A stretch of DNA of 64,000 nucleotides, taken from positions 1,364,001 to 1,428,000 of the forward strand of contig NZ_CP107575.1 in assembly GCF_025854375.1 (NCBI RefSeq), given 5' to 3'. The translations under genes and the position numbers were made by a program. Shown piece after piece: positions 27,336 to 35,788 of the stretch. This stretch comes from Glutamicibacter sp. JL.03c (lineage in GTDB: Bacteria > Actinomycetota > Actinomycetes > Actinomycetales > Micrococcaceae). The notes under the pieces were generated by a model. That model saw only the letters and a list, made by a program, of their open reading frames with translations. It made no database searches and was not told where the DNA came from. Numbering within the stretch: the stretch's first letter is position 1; the number at the start of each line of letters is the position of its first letter.

Positions 27336-27349
27336 TAGTAGTACTACTA
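27336..27349. promoter_or_regulatory. Perfect 14-bp palindrome between ilvD and the XRE regulator
   Basis: TAGTAGTACTACTA, a perfect dyad 22 bp before the regulator's ATG and 50 bp before the ilvD start. Autoregulatory operators of XRE/MmyB-type regulators are typically dyads at this position. Control of ilvD by the same site is possible but inferred. Confidence 0.6.
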
Positions 27350-27370
27350 CCATGATAATGAGGGTTGGTT

Positions 27371-28150
27371 ATGAACGCAGGTCAGCGCCGTCGCGAGGAA
27401 CTGGCGGCATTCCTCAAGGACCGCCGTGCACGGGCCGACAGGGCATCGCACGGACTGCCGGAGGTTGGCCGAAGCCGGGTGCGCGGTTTGCGCCGCGAAG
27501 AAGTCGCCACCCTGGCCGGGGTATCCGCGACCTGGTACACGTGGCTGGAGCAAGCGCGGGACATCAACCCCTCGCGCCAGGTGATGCTATCGCTTGCACG
27601 CCTTTTCCGCCTGAGCGCCATCGAAACCAGCTATCTCCTGTCCTTGGCAGGGCACGGCGAAGTGGCACCGGAAGAATCCAGTGCCATGACCCCTGCCTTG
27701 CAGCGCCTGCTGGACGTGATGGATTTCCCGGCTTTCCTGCTCTCAGCCGACTGGGCCATCATCGGCTGGAACGCCGAGTACGCGCAGCTGTATCCGCGGA
27801 TCAGCACCGTGGAAATTGAGGACCGAAACCTGTTGTGGCTCGTGTTCACTGATGACCAGCTGCAGGAAATGCTGCCCGACTGGGAAAAGCAAAGCCGGGG
27901 ATTTGTGGGCAGCTTCCGTGCAGAAACCAGAGGATGGCTCAGCCCATCGGGAGAAACGGGAATAGTCGCGCGAGTCTCGGCAGCTTCAACTCAGTTCGCA
28001 GCCATTTGGAATGAACGGGATGTCGCGGGCTTCCAAACCGGGGAGCGGCTCTTCCGTCATCCCCTTATAGGGCTCACCAAGTACGAGCAGCACAACCTCA
28101 CCCCGGCCGAAGCGCCGGACCTGACATTGCTGATGTACGTTCCGCTCTAG
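27371..28150 (+). CDS. XRE-family regulator with MmyB-like ligand-binding domain
   Basis: 259 residues from the ATG at 27371 (GAGG 7 bp upstream). Residues about 5-85 are a Cro/C1-type helix-turn-helix starting RREELAAFLKDRRAR and carrying RGLRREEVATLAGVSATWYTWLEQ, a hallmark of this actinobacterial family. Residues about 100-258 form the PAS-like MmyB domain (DFPAFLLSADWAIIGWN, RNLLWLVFTD, GFQTGERLFRHPLIG), which can hold a fatty acid in solved members. Such regulators usually repress a divergent oxidoreductase gene; here the divergent gene is ilvD. Confidence 0.92.
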   Translation: MNAGQRRREELAAFLKDRRARADRASHGLPEVGRSRVRGLRREEVATLAGVSATWYTWLEQARDINPSRQVMLSLARLFRLSAIETSYLLSLAGHGEVAPEESSAMTPALQRLLDVMDFPAFLLSADWAIIGWNAEYAQLYPRISTVEIEDRNLLWLVFTDDQLQEMLPDWEKQSRGFVGSFRAETRGWLSPSGETGIVARVSAASTQFAAIWNERDVAGFQTGERLFRHPLIGLTKYEQHNLTPAEAPDLTLLMYVPL

Positions 28151-28183
28151 TCGACTGTTGTCTGGAGCCTGCCGCAAGTTGTC

Positions 28184-28933
28184 TCAGCTTCCCACGAACG
28201 CCAGCGCCTTCTCCTTGAATTCGCGGCTGGTCACTGCGTTGGCATGATTGCGTCCGGCCAGCCACAGCACCTCGTTGGGGGTGCCCGCATCCTTGAGCAA
28301 GCGCCGCAAGCGCGGCATTGTCGTTGCCAGATCGTCCTGGTCGCCAGCTACCAAAAGCGTTGGCGCCGAGGGGACTTTCGCTGCGGGATCGTAGGGTTCG
28401 GTCTTGATCGCTTCAATGAGGTCAAACAGGGCATCCAGCTCGTTGCTCGGCTCCGCGGCAGCGATCTTCATGATGGTGGCGGTGTAGTCATCGTTGATCG
28501 GCTCGCCGGTGGCCACATTGGCTTTGGCCTGGGCCAGCTCGAACGCGGCCAATGGGTCTCCGGCGCCCGGACCGCCGATCACAAGGTGCTCCACCAGGTC
28601 GGGGTTGAATGCCGCGAACTCCCAGGCGAGGCGGGATCCCAGCGAATAGCCGATGACGTCCACCGGTCCTTCTTCCAATTCCATGACGATGGCGGCCAGT
28701 GCCTGGCGGATCTGGCTTGGCGCCCAGCTTCCGACATTGCGCCGGGGGTTGTTGCCATGTCCAGGGAGATCCACGAGCAGTACGTTGCGTCCGGCATCAG
28801 TGAAATATTTCAGCCATCGAGAACGCTCCCAATTCAATTCGCCGGATGAGGCGAAGCCATGGATGAGCAGTGCGGAGGGGCCGTTCACCTCAGCGTTTGT
28901 GCGTATCACTCGAAGATTCAGATCCAGTGTCAT
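28184..28933 (-). CDS. Alpha/beta-hydrolase
   Basis: 249 residues. The oxyanion-region HGF (LLIHGFASSG), the nucleophile elbow GYSLGS, the acid in LLVAGDQDDLA and the His in GRNHANAV form a complete catalytic triad. The size and cap segment match small esterases/lactonases, and the substrate is unknown. It is convergent with the XRE gene (34-bp gap) and divergent from nrtR (118 bp), sharing the region with the candidate NrtR operator. Confidence 0.9.
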   Translation of the reverse strand: MTLDLNLRVIRTNAEVNGPSALLIHGFASSGELNWERSRWLKYFTDAGRNVLLVDLPGHGNNPRRNVGSWAPSQIRQALAAIVMELEEGPVDVIGYSLGSRLAWEFAAFNPDLVEHLVIGGPGAGDPLAAFELAQAKANVATGEPINDDYTATIMKIAAAEPSNELDALFDLIEAIKTEPYDPAAKVPSAPTLLVAGDQDDLATTMPRLRRLLKDAGTPNEVLWLAGRNHANAVTSREFKEKALAFVGS

Positions 28934-28993
28934 GCCTTAGATCATAGGCCATCAGCAGTTGATTCCAGGACCGGAGTTAGTGTCGCCCACGAC

Positions 28994-29014
28994 TTAATGT
29001 CACAATGACTCTAA
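28994..29014. promoter_or_regulatory. Candidate NrtR operator before the NAD operon
   Basis: Imperfect palindrome with TTA-NN-GTCA and TGAC-NN-TAA half-sites spaced by 3 nt (28994-29002, 29006-29014), 37 bp before the nrtR start. NrtR sites in other bacteria are AT-rich palindromes of about this size with GTCA/TGAC cores. Matching half-sites and the position before nrtR-nadABC support it. Confidence 0.6.
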
Positions 29015-29050
29015 CGATATTCGGCGCAGTGGAAATGAGGCAGAAAGAAC

Positions 29051-29776
29051 ATGTCATTGGCACCGGGATGGGCGAACGTCAACGAACGCCGCAACCTCCC
29101 ACCCGCCCTGGCCGTCTCGACGGTCATCCTGGGCATCAGGGAAGGGCAGGACGGGGGTCCGGACAAGCTCTGCCTGCCACTGGTGCGCCGAATCCGCCAA
29201 CCGCACGCAGGATTGTGGGCACTGCCCGGAGGGCCGGTCGATGCCCGCGAATCCCTGGGCCAGGCAGCCGGGCGGAATCTGGCCGAAACTACCGGCCTGC
29301 GCCCGAGCTACCTCGAACAGCTCTACACCTTCGGCGACATCGACAGGTCACCTACTCATCGTCTGGTGACCATCGCCTACTTTGCCCTGCTCAACGCAGA
29401 CCAAGTTGGGGCAACGGTCCAGGACGAAAACGTGGCCTGGTTCGACATCGATGATCCGGGAATTGCCCAGTTGGCGTTCGATCACCGCAAGATCGTCGAC
29501 TACGCGCTGTGGAGGCTACGCAACAAGACCGAATACGGGCAAATCGCGCATCGGCTTCTGGGGGAGCGATTTACCCTGGCAGCCCTGCGTGGGGTCTACG
29601 AGGCGATCCTGGGCAGGAGGCTGGACCCGGCGAACTTCCGGCGCACGCTGAAAAATACCGCCACCATCGAGGCCACCGATGAATACCTTGCCGGTGGACA
29701 GCACCGCCCGCCTCGCCTCTATCGCTATGCAGGCCACGGACCCGACCCGCTGGAAGTCGATCCAGCGCAACCCTAG
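29051..29776 (+). CDS. nrtR: NrtR-type Nudix-derived regulator of NAD synthesis
   Basis: 241 residues: an N-terminal Nudix fold (about 15-150) fused to a winged helix (about 155-225). The Nudix box is degenerate: in GGPVDARESLGQAAGRNLAE the REXXEE core has become RNLAET, so hydrolysis is probably lost while ADP-ribose sensing can remain, as described for NrtR. The C-terminal HRLLGERFTLAALRGVYEAI and RRLDPANFRRTL match the DNA-binding domain. It precedes nadA by 44 bp in the same direction, and probably represses the nad genes and itself when NAD-derived ADP-ribose is low. Confidence 0.92.
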   Translation: MSLAPGWANVNERRNLPPALAVSTVILGIREGQDGGPDKLCLPLVRRIRQPHAGLWALPGGPVDARESLGQAAGRNLAETTGLRPSYLEQLYTFGDIDRSPTHRLVTIAYFALLNADQVGATVQDENVAWFDIDDPGIAQLAFDHRKIVDYALWRLRNKTEYGQIAHRLLGERFTLAALRGVYEAILGRRLDPANFRRTLKNTATIEATDEYLAGGQHRPPRLYRYAGHGPDPLEVDPAQP

Positions 29777-29820
29777 AACTTTCTCCAGCTTCAACCTTGA
29801 TTCCCTAGAAATGGAAAACC

Positions 29821-31101
29821 ATGAGCACCCAAGTCACCGGCAGCAACGAATCTGTCGCCCAGAACATCACCCGGCTGAACCTCTTGGCCCCCGGCTCCAC
29901 CTGTTCCACGGACCTCGCCGCCAATCCATGGGACACTCCTGCCGGCTACGGCCCAGGCGCCTCCCAAGAGGACAAGATCCCAGCAGGGTACCCGGTGCAG
30001 GGCTCCATTCCCGAAGAATACTTGAAGGCCAGCGACGCCGAGCTTGATGCGCGCATCGTGGCAGCCAAGCAGGCCCTGGGGGACAGGGCCGTCATCCTCG
30101 GGCACTTCTACCAGCGGGACGAAGTGGTGAAGTACGCGGACTTCGTGGGCGATTCCTTCCAGCTGGCCAATGCCGCCTTGACCCGCGACAAAGCCGAAGC
30201 GATCGTCTTTTGCGGCGTGCACTTCATGGCTGAAACCGCCGATATCCTCAGCCGCGATGACCAGTCGGTGATCCTGCCCAACCTCGCCGCCGGATGCTCC
30301 ATGGCTGATATGGCCGACGGCCCCAGCGTCCAGGCTTGCTGGGATGAACTCACCGCGCTGTATGCGCAGGAAGATGATGACGGGCGGCTGCCGGTGATCC
30401 CGGTGACCTACATGAACTGCTCGGCAGAGCTCAAGGCCTTTGTCGGGCGCAACGGCGGATTGGTCTGCACCTCATCGAATGCTGCCACCGTCCTGGAGTG
30501 GGCTTTTGAACGTGGGCGGCGGGTGCTGTTCTTCCCCGACCAGCACCTGGGGCGCAACACCGCCAAGGCCATGGGCGTGCCGCTGGAACAGATGCCGATG
30601 TGGACCCCGCGCAAGGAACTGGGCGGGAACGATCCGCAGACCCTGCAGGATGCCAAGGTGATCTTGTGGCACGGATTCTGCTCGGTTCACAAGCGCTTCA
30701 CCCCGGCGCAAATCACCAAGGCCCGCGAGGAATTCCCCGGCGTCAAGGTGATCGTGCACCCTGAATGCCCCATGGAGGTGGTTGATGCCGCGGACGCAGC
30801 CGGTTCCACCGACTACATCCAGAAGGCCATTGCCGCTGCCACCGAGCCCACCGTTTTCTCCATTGGCACCGAGATCAACATGGTCAACCGGCTGGCAGCC
30901 CAGTACCCGCAGCACACCATCTTCTGCCTGGACCCGGTGATCTGCCCCTGCTCCACGATGTACCGCATCCACCCCGGCTACCTCGCCTGGGTGCTCGAAG
31001 AACTCGTGGCAGGCCGAGTGGTCAACCAGATCACGGTGCCCGCCGAACAGCAGGGCGACGCAAAAATCGCCCTGGAACGCATGCTGGCAGCCAAGCCATG
31101 A
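29821..31101 (+). CDS. nadA: Quinolinate synthase
   Basis: 426 residues, of the long form. Condenses iminoaspartate with dihydroxyacetone phosphate to quinolinate with a [4Fe-4S] cluster. The three cluster cysteines are visible: C159 in AAGCSMADMA, one in HGFCSVHKRF, one in CPCSTMYRIHP. The substrate-binding GHFYQRDEV, GDSFQLA and HPECPMEV segments are conserved. About 75 extra N-terminal residues precede the catalytic core, as in other actinobacterial NadA proteins. It overlaps nadB by 4 bp (ATGA). Confidence 0.97.
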   Translation: MSTQVTGSNESVAQNITRLNLLAPGSTCSTDLAANPWDTPAGYGPGASQEDKIPAGYPVQGSIPEEYLKASDAELDARIVAAKQALGDRAVILGHFYQRDEVVKYADFVGDSFQLANAALTRDKAEAIVFCGVHFMAETADILSRDDQSVILPNLAAGCSMADMADGPSVQACWDELTALYAQEDDDGRLPVIPVTYMNCSAELKAFVGRNGGLVCTSSNAATVLEWAFERGRRVLFFPDQHLGRNTAKAMGVPLEQMPMWTPRKELGGNDPQTLQDAKVILWHGFCSVHKRFTPAQITKAREEFPGVKVIVHPECPMEVVDAADAAGSTDYIQKAIAAATEPTVFSIGTEINMVNRLAAQYPQHTIFCLDPVICPCSTMYRIHPGYLAWVLEELVAGRVVNQITVPAEQQGDAKIALERMLAAKP

Positions 31102-32720
31102 ACCAGGCAGCCTTCGGCCCGAGAACGCTGGTGGTCATCGGCTCGGGCGTCGCCGGATTGTGCGCGGCGTTGGAAGCCATGCGTCTGGGTGCGCGGGTGC
31201 GCCTGCTGACGAAGCTGGACCTGGGCGATGGCAACAGCACCTGTGCCCAGGGCGGCCTGTCCGCGGTAACCGCCCAAGGGTTGGCCGTCGGAGATTCCGT
31301 GGCAAGCCACATCACCGATACCTTGCGTGCCGGTGCGTGGCATGGCGGGGAGCTGGCGGTCCAGGAACTGTGTGGTTCCGCTGCTGACCTGGTGGACACC
31401 CTGGAAGAATACGCCGTCCAGTTTGATCGGGACTTATCGGGAAATTACCAGTTGGGCCTTGAAGCGGCTCACAGCGCGCACCGGATCCTCCATGCCGGAG
31501 GGGACGCGACCGGCGCGGGCCTCGTGGCTGCGCTCAGGCAGGCGGTGCGTTCAGCCCGACAAGCCGGGCACCTTGAAATCCTCGAGAATGCGCTGGTAAC
31601 GGACCTGCAGTTCAGCGCTTCCGGCCCATGCATCGTGCGCTACCTGCACCACGAGCAATCCCAAGAGCTGGCCGCCGACGCAGTATTGCTGGCCACCGGC
31701 GGATTGGGCTCCCTGTATGAGGCCAGCACCAATCCCCATGGCGCCACGGCCGACGGCATCGGGTTGGCTGCCCGTGCCGGGGCTGTGATCAGCGATATGG
31801 AGTTCATCCAGTTCCACCCCACCCTGGTCGATCCACAGCTCTACCCGGAGGCGGGCATGATCAGCGAAGCCGTGCGCGGAGAAGGAGCGGTCCTGATCAA
31901 TGAACTGGGGCAGCGCTTCATGGCTGATATTGATCAGCGAGCCGAGTTGGCGCCCCGTGACGTGGTTGCCCGAGCGATCCATGCGCAGTATCAAGCAGGC
32001 CACCAGGTCCTGATTGATGCCCGCGCCGTGGAAACGCGCCATGGCGAAGGATTCCTGGCCCGGCGGTTCCCCTCGATCACCGCACGCCTGGAAGCCAGTG
32101 GCCTCGACATGGCGCTGGCCCCGATTCCGGTGGTGGCTGCGCAGCACTACGCCATGGGTGGCATCCACACCGACACCCATGGGCGCACGAGTGTTCCCGG
32201 GCTCTATGCCGCCGGCGAATGCGCCAACACCACGGTGCACGGGGCCAATCGCCTGGCCAGCAACTCGTTGCTCGAAGCCATGGTGTTCGCCCGGAAAGCC
32301 GTGCACGCCATGGCAACCGATGCACCGGGGCAGGCCTGCGCGCTGGATGATCTTGCGGTGAACCAGCTGCCGGCACCCGAGACCCGAGCACCCCTGGAAC
32401 TGCCGCAGCTAAAGGCGCTGGCCAACAAGCACCTGGGCGTTTATCGCACCGGCTCCGGGCTCGAAGAACTCGTGGCAGTGCTCGACGCCAGCACGCCGGT
32501 AGCCCAAGGCGAACGCGAACTGGCGGAACTGGACAATCTCTACACCTGCGCGCGCATGATTGCCTACGCTGCCCGCCAACGGACCCAGTCCCTGGGCGCA
32601 CACCACCGGGTCGACGCCAATGGCGAAGGCGCCGCGGAAAATAACGTGCGGTACGGCTGGAGGCTTGAAGCCGCGCAGCCGATGAATCAACAGTTTGAAA
32701 ACAAGGAAGTCAACGCGTGA
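31098..32720 (+). CDS. nadB: L-aspartate oxidase
   Basis: 540 residues. A flavoprotein oxidising L-aspartate to iminoaspartate, the substrate of NadA. The N-terminal FAD dinucleotide fold VVIGSGVAGLCAALEA, the STCAQGGLSAV flavin contact, GLEAAHSAHRILHAGGDATG, and the active-site RDVVARAIHAQY and HYAMGGIHTDTHGRTSVPGL segments match NadB and the wider succinate-dehydrogenase flavoprotein family. The C-terminal helical domain is complete. It overlaps both neighbours by 4 bp. Confidence 0.97.
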   Translation: MNQAAFGPRTLVVIGSGVAGLCAALEAMRLGARVRLLTKLDLGDGNSTCAQGGLSAVTAQGLAVGDSVASHITDTLRAGAWHGGELAVQELCGSAADLVDTLEEYAVQFDRDLSGNYQLGLEAAHSAHRILHAGGDATGAGLVAALRQAVRSARQAGHLEILENALVTDLQFSASGPCIVRYLHHEQSQELAADAVLLATGGLGSLYEASTNPHGATADGIGLAARAGAVISDMEFIQFHPTLVDPQLYPEAGMISEAVRGEGAVLINELGQRFMADIDQRAELAPRDVVARAIHAQYQAGHQVLIDARAVETRHGEGFLARRFPSITARLEASGLDMALAPIPVVAAQHYAMGGIHTDTHGRTSVPGLYAAGECANTTVHGANRLASNSLLEAMVFARKAVHAMATDAPGQACALDDLAVNQLPAPETRAPLELPQLKALANKHLGVYRTGSGLEELVAVLDASTPVAQGERELAELDNLYTCARMIAYAARQRTQSLGAHHRVDANGEGAAENNVRYGWRLEAAQPMNQQFENKEVNA

Positions 32721-33583
32721 ACCAGCCAATCCAACCGGTACCCCAGGCAGCCATCGACCGCATCCTAGAGATGGCCTTCGCTGAGGATCATCCACGCGGG
32801 GATCTGACCGCCGATACCATCGTGCCGGCCAACGCCCAGGCAACCGCCGTGGTCAGCGCCCGGGAACCGGGAGTGCTCTCCGGCGGCCTGGTCTTTGCCC
32901 GCGCCATGACGATGATGAACGGAAACATCACGGTCACCCAGATCGTCGCCGATGGCGAAAAATTCGAGGCGGGGGATGAATTGCTCACCGTTCAGGGGCC
33001 AGCCGCTTCGGTGCTCAGCGCCGAGCGTGTGGCACTGAACCTGCTGCAGCGGATGAGCGCCATCGCCACGGCCACCCGCGAACTGGTGGATCTTGTGTCG
33101 CATACCAAGGCCCGGATTGCCGATACCCGGAAAACAACGCCCGGCCTTCGCGTCTTGGAACGCTATGCGGTGCGCTGCGGCGGAGGAGTGAACCACCGGG
33201 ACAACCTCTCCGAGGCCTTCATGGCCAAGGACAACCACCTGGCCTTGCTCGGTGAGGGGGAAGAGCTCACCCGGGCTCTGAAAGCTGTGCGTGCCCGGCT
33301 GGGCCACACCACGGCCATGGAAGTCGAAGTGGACCGGATCGAACAGATCCCCGCGGTACTTGACGCCAAGGTGGATGTCATCATGCTGGACAACTTCGAC
33401 CTGGCCGATCTTCCGGCAGCCATCAAGCTCATTGACGGGCAGGCAATCATCGAGGCCAGCGGCACCGTCAGCGCCGCCACCGTCGGTCCTATCGCGCAGA
33501 CCGGAGTGGATATCATCTCCAGTGGCGCGATCACCCACTCGGTGCGGGCCATCGACCTGGGCTTGGATATGGTTATTGCATGA
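32717..33583 (+). CDS. nadC: Nicotinate-nucleotide pyrophosphorylase (carboxylating)
   Basis: 288 residues, GTG start. Converts quinolinate and PRPP to nicotinate mononucleotide with loss of CO2. The type II phosphoribosyltransferase motifs ADTRKTTPGLR (about 137-147), CGGGVNHRDNLSEA and the barrel-end VDIISSGAITHS are present, and EDHPRGDLTADT marks the N-terminal domain. It overlaps nadB (GTGA) and the desulfurase (ATGA) by 4 bp each, completing the aspartate-to-NaMN pathway in one unit. Confidence 0.97.
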   Translation: MNQPIQPVPQAAIDRILEMAFAEDHPRGDLTADTIVPANAQATAVVSAREPGVLSGGLVFARAMTMMNGNITVTQIVADGEKFEAGDELLTVQGPAASVLSAERVALNLLQRMSAIATATRELVDLVSHTKARIADTRKTTPGLRVLERYAVRCGGGVNHRDNLSEAFMAKDNHLALLGEGEELTRALKAVRARLGHTTAMEVEVDRIEQIPAVLDAKVDVIMLDNFDLADLPAAIKLIDGQAIIEASGTVSAATVGPIAQTGVDIISSGAITHSVRAIDLGLDMVIA

Positions 33584-34722
33584 TCTACATGGACGCGGCC
33601 TCCACCGCCCCGCCCCGCCAAGAAGTACTCGACCTCGTCACCCCGCTGCTCACGGGCAACTTCGGTAACCCTGCCTCGCTGCATGAGCTGGGCCACCAAG
33701 CCAAAAGAGCCAACGACTGGGCACGAACCCAAGTCGCCAGCCAACTGGGCGTGGACGAGAGGGAAATCTACTTCACCTCAGGCGGCACCGAGGGGGACAA
33801 TACCGCAGTGATCGGCTCGGCCCTGGCCAATCCACGGGGCAAAGTCGTTGTCAGCAGCACCATCGAGCACCCTGCGGTTCTCGAAGCCTGCGCCTATCTC
33901 TCCAGCGTCCATGGCTTCACGCACCGGCTGATCCCGGTCGATGGATCCGGGATCATCGATCTTCGCGCGGCCAGGGATCTGATCGATGACCAGGTCGCGC
34001 TGGTCTCGGTCATGTCGGTGAACAATGAAGTCGGAACCATCCAGCCGATCAGGGAACTGGCAGAGCTGGCCCATGGCGCCGGGGCGCTGATGCATACCGA
34101 CGCGGTGCAGGCCGCCGGATGGATGGACCTCGCAGACCTGGCCCGGAACGTGGATCTGTTGAGCCTCTCGGGGCATAAGATCGGCGCCTTGAAGGGCAGC
34201 GGCGTTCTCTACGCCAGCAGCCAATGCACGATTCTTCCCCTGCTGCACGGTGGCGGCCAGCAGGGCGGCCTGCGCTCGGGCACGGAAAACCCGGCTGCCG
34301 CGGTAGGCATTGCCAGGGCGCTGCAGCTGTGTACCGAACAACGGAAGGCCGGGGCCGGGGACAGCTATGGACCGTATCTCATCGATCGGATCAGCAAGGA
34401 GCTGGACGCTGTGGCCCCCGGGCTCGTGAAGGTGACCGGCCACCGCGAAGAACGCATTGGCGGCATTGTCTCCTTCGTATTCCCGCGCACCGCAGGGGAA
34501 ACCGTGCTCATCGAGCTCGAACGCCGCGGGGTGCTGTGCTCATCGGGCTCGGCCTGCTCGGCCGGCAGCACCGATCCCTCGGCCGTGCTCACCGCCATGG
34601 GCTATGAAGAGCAGCTCGCCCATACCGCGGTGCGGCTGTCCTTTACCCGGGGCACCAAGGAAAACGAGATCAGCCAGGTGGCCAGCGCCGTGGTGGCTAC
34701 CGTGAAATCCCTGGTGGCCTGA
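33580..34722 (+). CDS. NifS-like cysteine desulfurase of the NAD operon
   Basis: 380 residues. A PLP enzyme taking sulfur from cysteine. YFTSGGTEGDNTAVIG, the PLP-Lys motif SLSGHKIGALKG and the sulfur-accepting Cys in a loop CSSGSACSAGS (class I, long loop) are visible. Its ATGA overlap with nadC implies a dedicated role, most simply supplying sulfur for the NadA cluster, as NifS-like proteins do beside nad genes in Bacillus. It ends only 2 bp from the stop of the convergent dehydrogenase gene, leaving no room for a terminator between them. Confidence 0.94.
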   Translation: MIYMDAASTAPPRQEVLDLVTPLLTGNFGNPASLHELGHQAKRANDWARTQVASQLGVDEREIYFTSGGTEGDNTAVIGSALANPRGKVVVSSTIEHPAVLEACAYLSSVHGFTHRLIPVDGSGIIDLRAARDLIDDQVALVSVMSVNNEVGTIQPIRELAELAHGAGALMHTDAVQAAGWMDLADLARNVDLLSLSGHKIGALKGSGVLYASSQCTILPLLHGGGQQGGLRSGTENPAAAVGIARALQLCTEQRKAGAGDSYGPYLIDRISKELDAVAPGLVKVTGHREERIGGIVSFVFPRTAGETVLIELERRGVLCSSGSACSAGSTDPSAVLTAMGYEEQLAHTAVRLSFTRGTKENEISQVASAVVATVKSLVA

Positions 34723-34724
34723 GC

Positions 34725-35669
34725 CTAGCGTCCAGCGATAAAGCGCTTGGTCACCGTTATGTCCCTCTCGCCGAGCCCCGCTTCGATGACCTCGTCGATG
34801 GCCTGGCGCAACAGGGGAAGCAAGACGGTATTAGTTCCGGTGGATTCCGCGATCTCGTCGGCCCCTGCCAAGTCCTTGCGCATGTACTTGATAGCTCCGG
34901 AAGGCGAGTCATCCCCGCTGACCAATCGATCTTGGCGGCTTTCAAGCAGCCGCGAGGCGGCGTAACCGTGCCCCAGCAGGTTCCACATGTCCTGGAGGTC
35001 CAGCCCGGAACGTTCGGCGAGTACCGACGCCTCGCCCAGCGCGAAGATCGTGGCGCTGACGACTAGTTGGTTGCAGGCCTTGGCAACCTGTCCGGCTCCT
35101 AGCTCTCCGAGGCGTACCGGGGTGCCGCAGGGCGCCAGCGCTGTGGCGGCTCGTTCGCAGAGTTCACCTGAACCGCCGAGCATGATTGATAGTGATCCTT
35201 GCTTGGCGCCGTCCTCTCCGCCGGAGACCGGGGCGTCGACCACGGCAATGCGCTCGCCGAAACGTGCGGTGAGGTCTTCGTCCAGCTGCCGCACCCCGGG
35301 GGCTGAGCAGGTCGAGCCGATCATCAGCAGAAGCGGGGCGGCATCTGAGAGTCGCTGGTCCAGCCCGGCTAGTAGCCCGTCCTCGGATTCCAGGCATTCG
35401 ATGATCTGCGGAAGATCAGGAAGCATCAGAAGCACTTCATCGCAAGCCGCTGTCAACTGGGCTGCATTCTCTGCCCACTGAATTCGTGATGTTTCGCTGC
35501 CTTCAGGCATTTCTGCGCGGAGGCCTTGCAGCACGTCGTTTTCTGGGCGGCTTGAGGCAACGGTGACAACACCATGGTGCTCCGCGAGGAGCCGTGCCAT
35601 CGGCCGGCCCATGGCTCCGAGGCCGATGACTCCAACGTTGGGCGTGTGGTTCGGGGCTGGTGCATTCAT
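34725..35669 (-). CDS. Beta-hydroxyacid dehydrogenase (3-hydroxyisobutyrate/tartronate-semialdehyde reductase family)
   Basis: 314 residues from the ATG at 35669 (AAAGGAG 6 bp upstream). The NAD(P) fold VGVIGLGAMGRPMARLL, the substrate loop DAPVSGGEDGAKQGSLSIM and the catalytic-Lys helix GAGQVAKACNQLV are typical. These enzymes interconvert small 3-hydroxyacids and semialdehydes. It diverges from a D-2-hydroxyacid dehydrogenase across 119 bp containing the candidate IclR site, so the two are probably co-regulated in breakdown of one hydroxyacid. The substrate is not determined. Confidence 0.93.
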   Translation of the reverse strand: MNAPAPNHTPNVGVIGLGAMGRPMARLLAEHHGVVTVASSRPENDVLQGLRAEMPEGSETSRIQWAENAAQLTAACDEVLLMLPDLPQIIECLESEDGLLAGLDQRLSDAAPLLLMIGSTCSAPGVRQLDEDLTARFGERIAVVDAPVSGGEDGAKQGSLSIMLGGSGELCERAATALAPCGTPVRLGELGAGQVAKACNQLVVSATIFALGEASVLAERSGLDLQDMWNLLGHGYAASRLLESRQDRLVSGDDSPSGAIKYMRKDLAGADEIAESTGTNTVLLPLLRQAIDEVIEAGLGERDITVTKRFIAGR

Positions 35670-35725
35670 CAGCAACTCCTTTGTCGTGAGGCGGCAAGGC
35701 CGAAAAAATCATTGATCAATATAGC

Positions 35726-35745
35726 GAACACTGTTCAATATACTG
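35726..35745. promoter_or_regulatory. Candidate IclR operator, copy 1
   Basis: Contains the perfect palindrome GAACACTGTTC (35726-35736) and the 16-mer ACTGTTCAATATACTG (35730-35745). That 16-mer recurs with three purine transitions at 37796-37811, before the transporter of the same cluster. Confidence 0.6.
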
Positions 35746-35788
35746 TCCGTGGCGGTATGCTGTCATCAGACGGAAGGAATACAGAGCA

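Noticed and set aside
29051-29776. NrtR gene as an active Nudix hydrolase (for example ADP-ribose pyrophosphatase)
   Set aside because: The REXXEE core is lost and a winged-helix domain follows; the position before nadABC fits a regulator.
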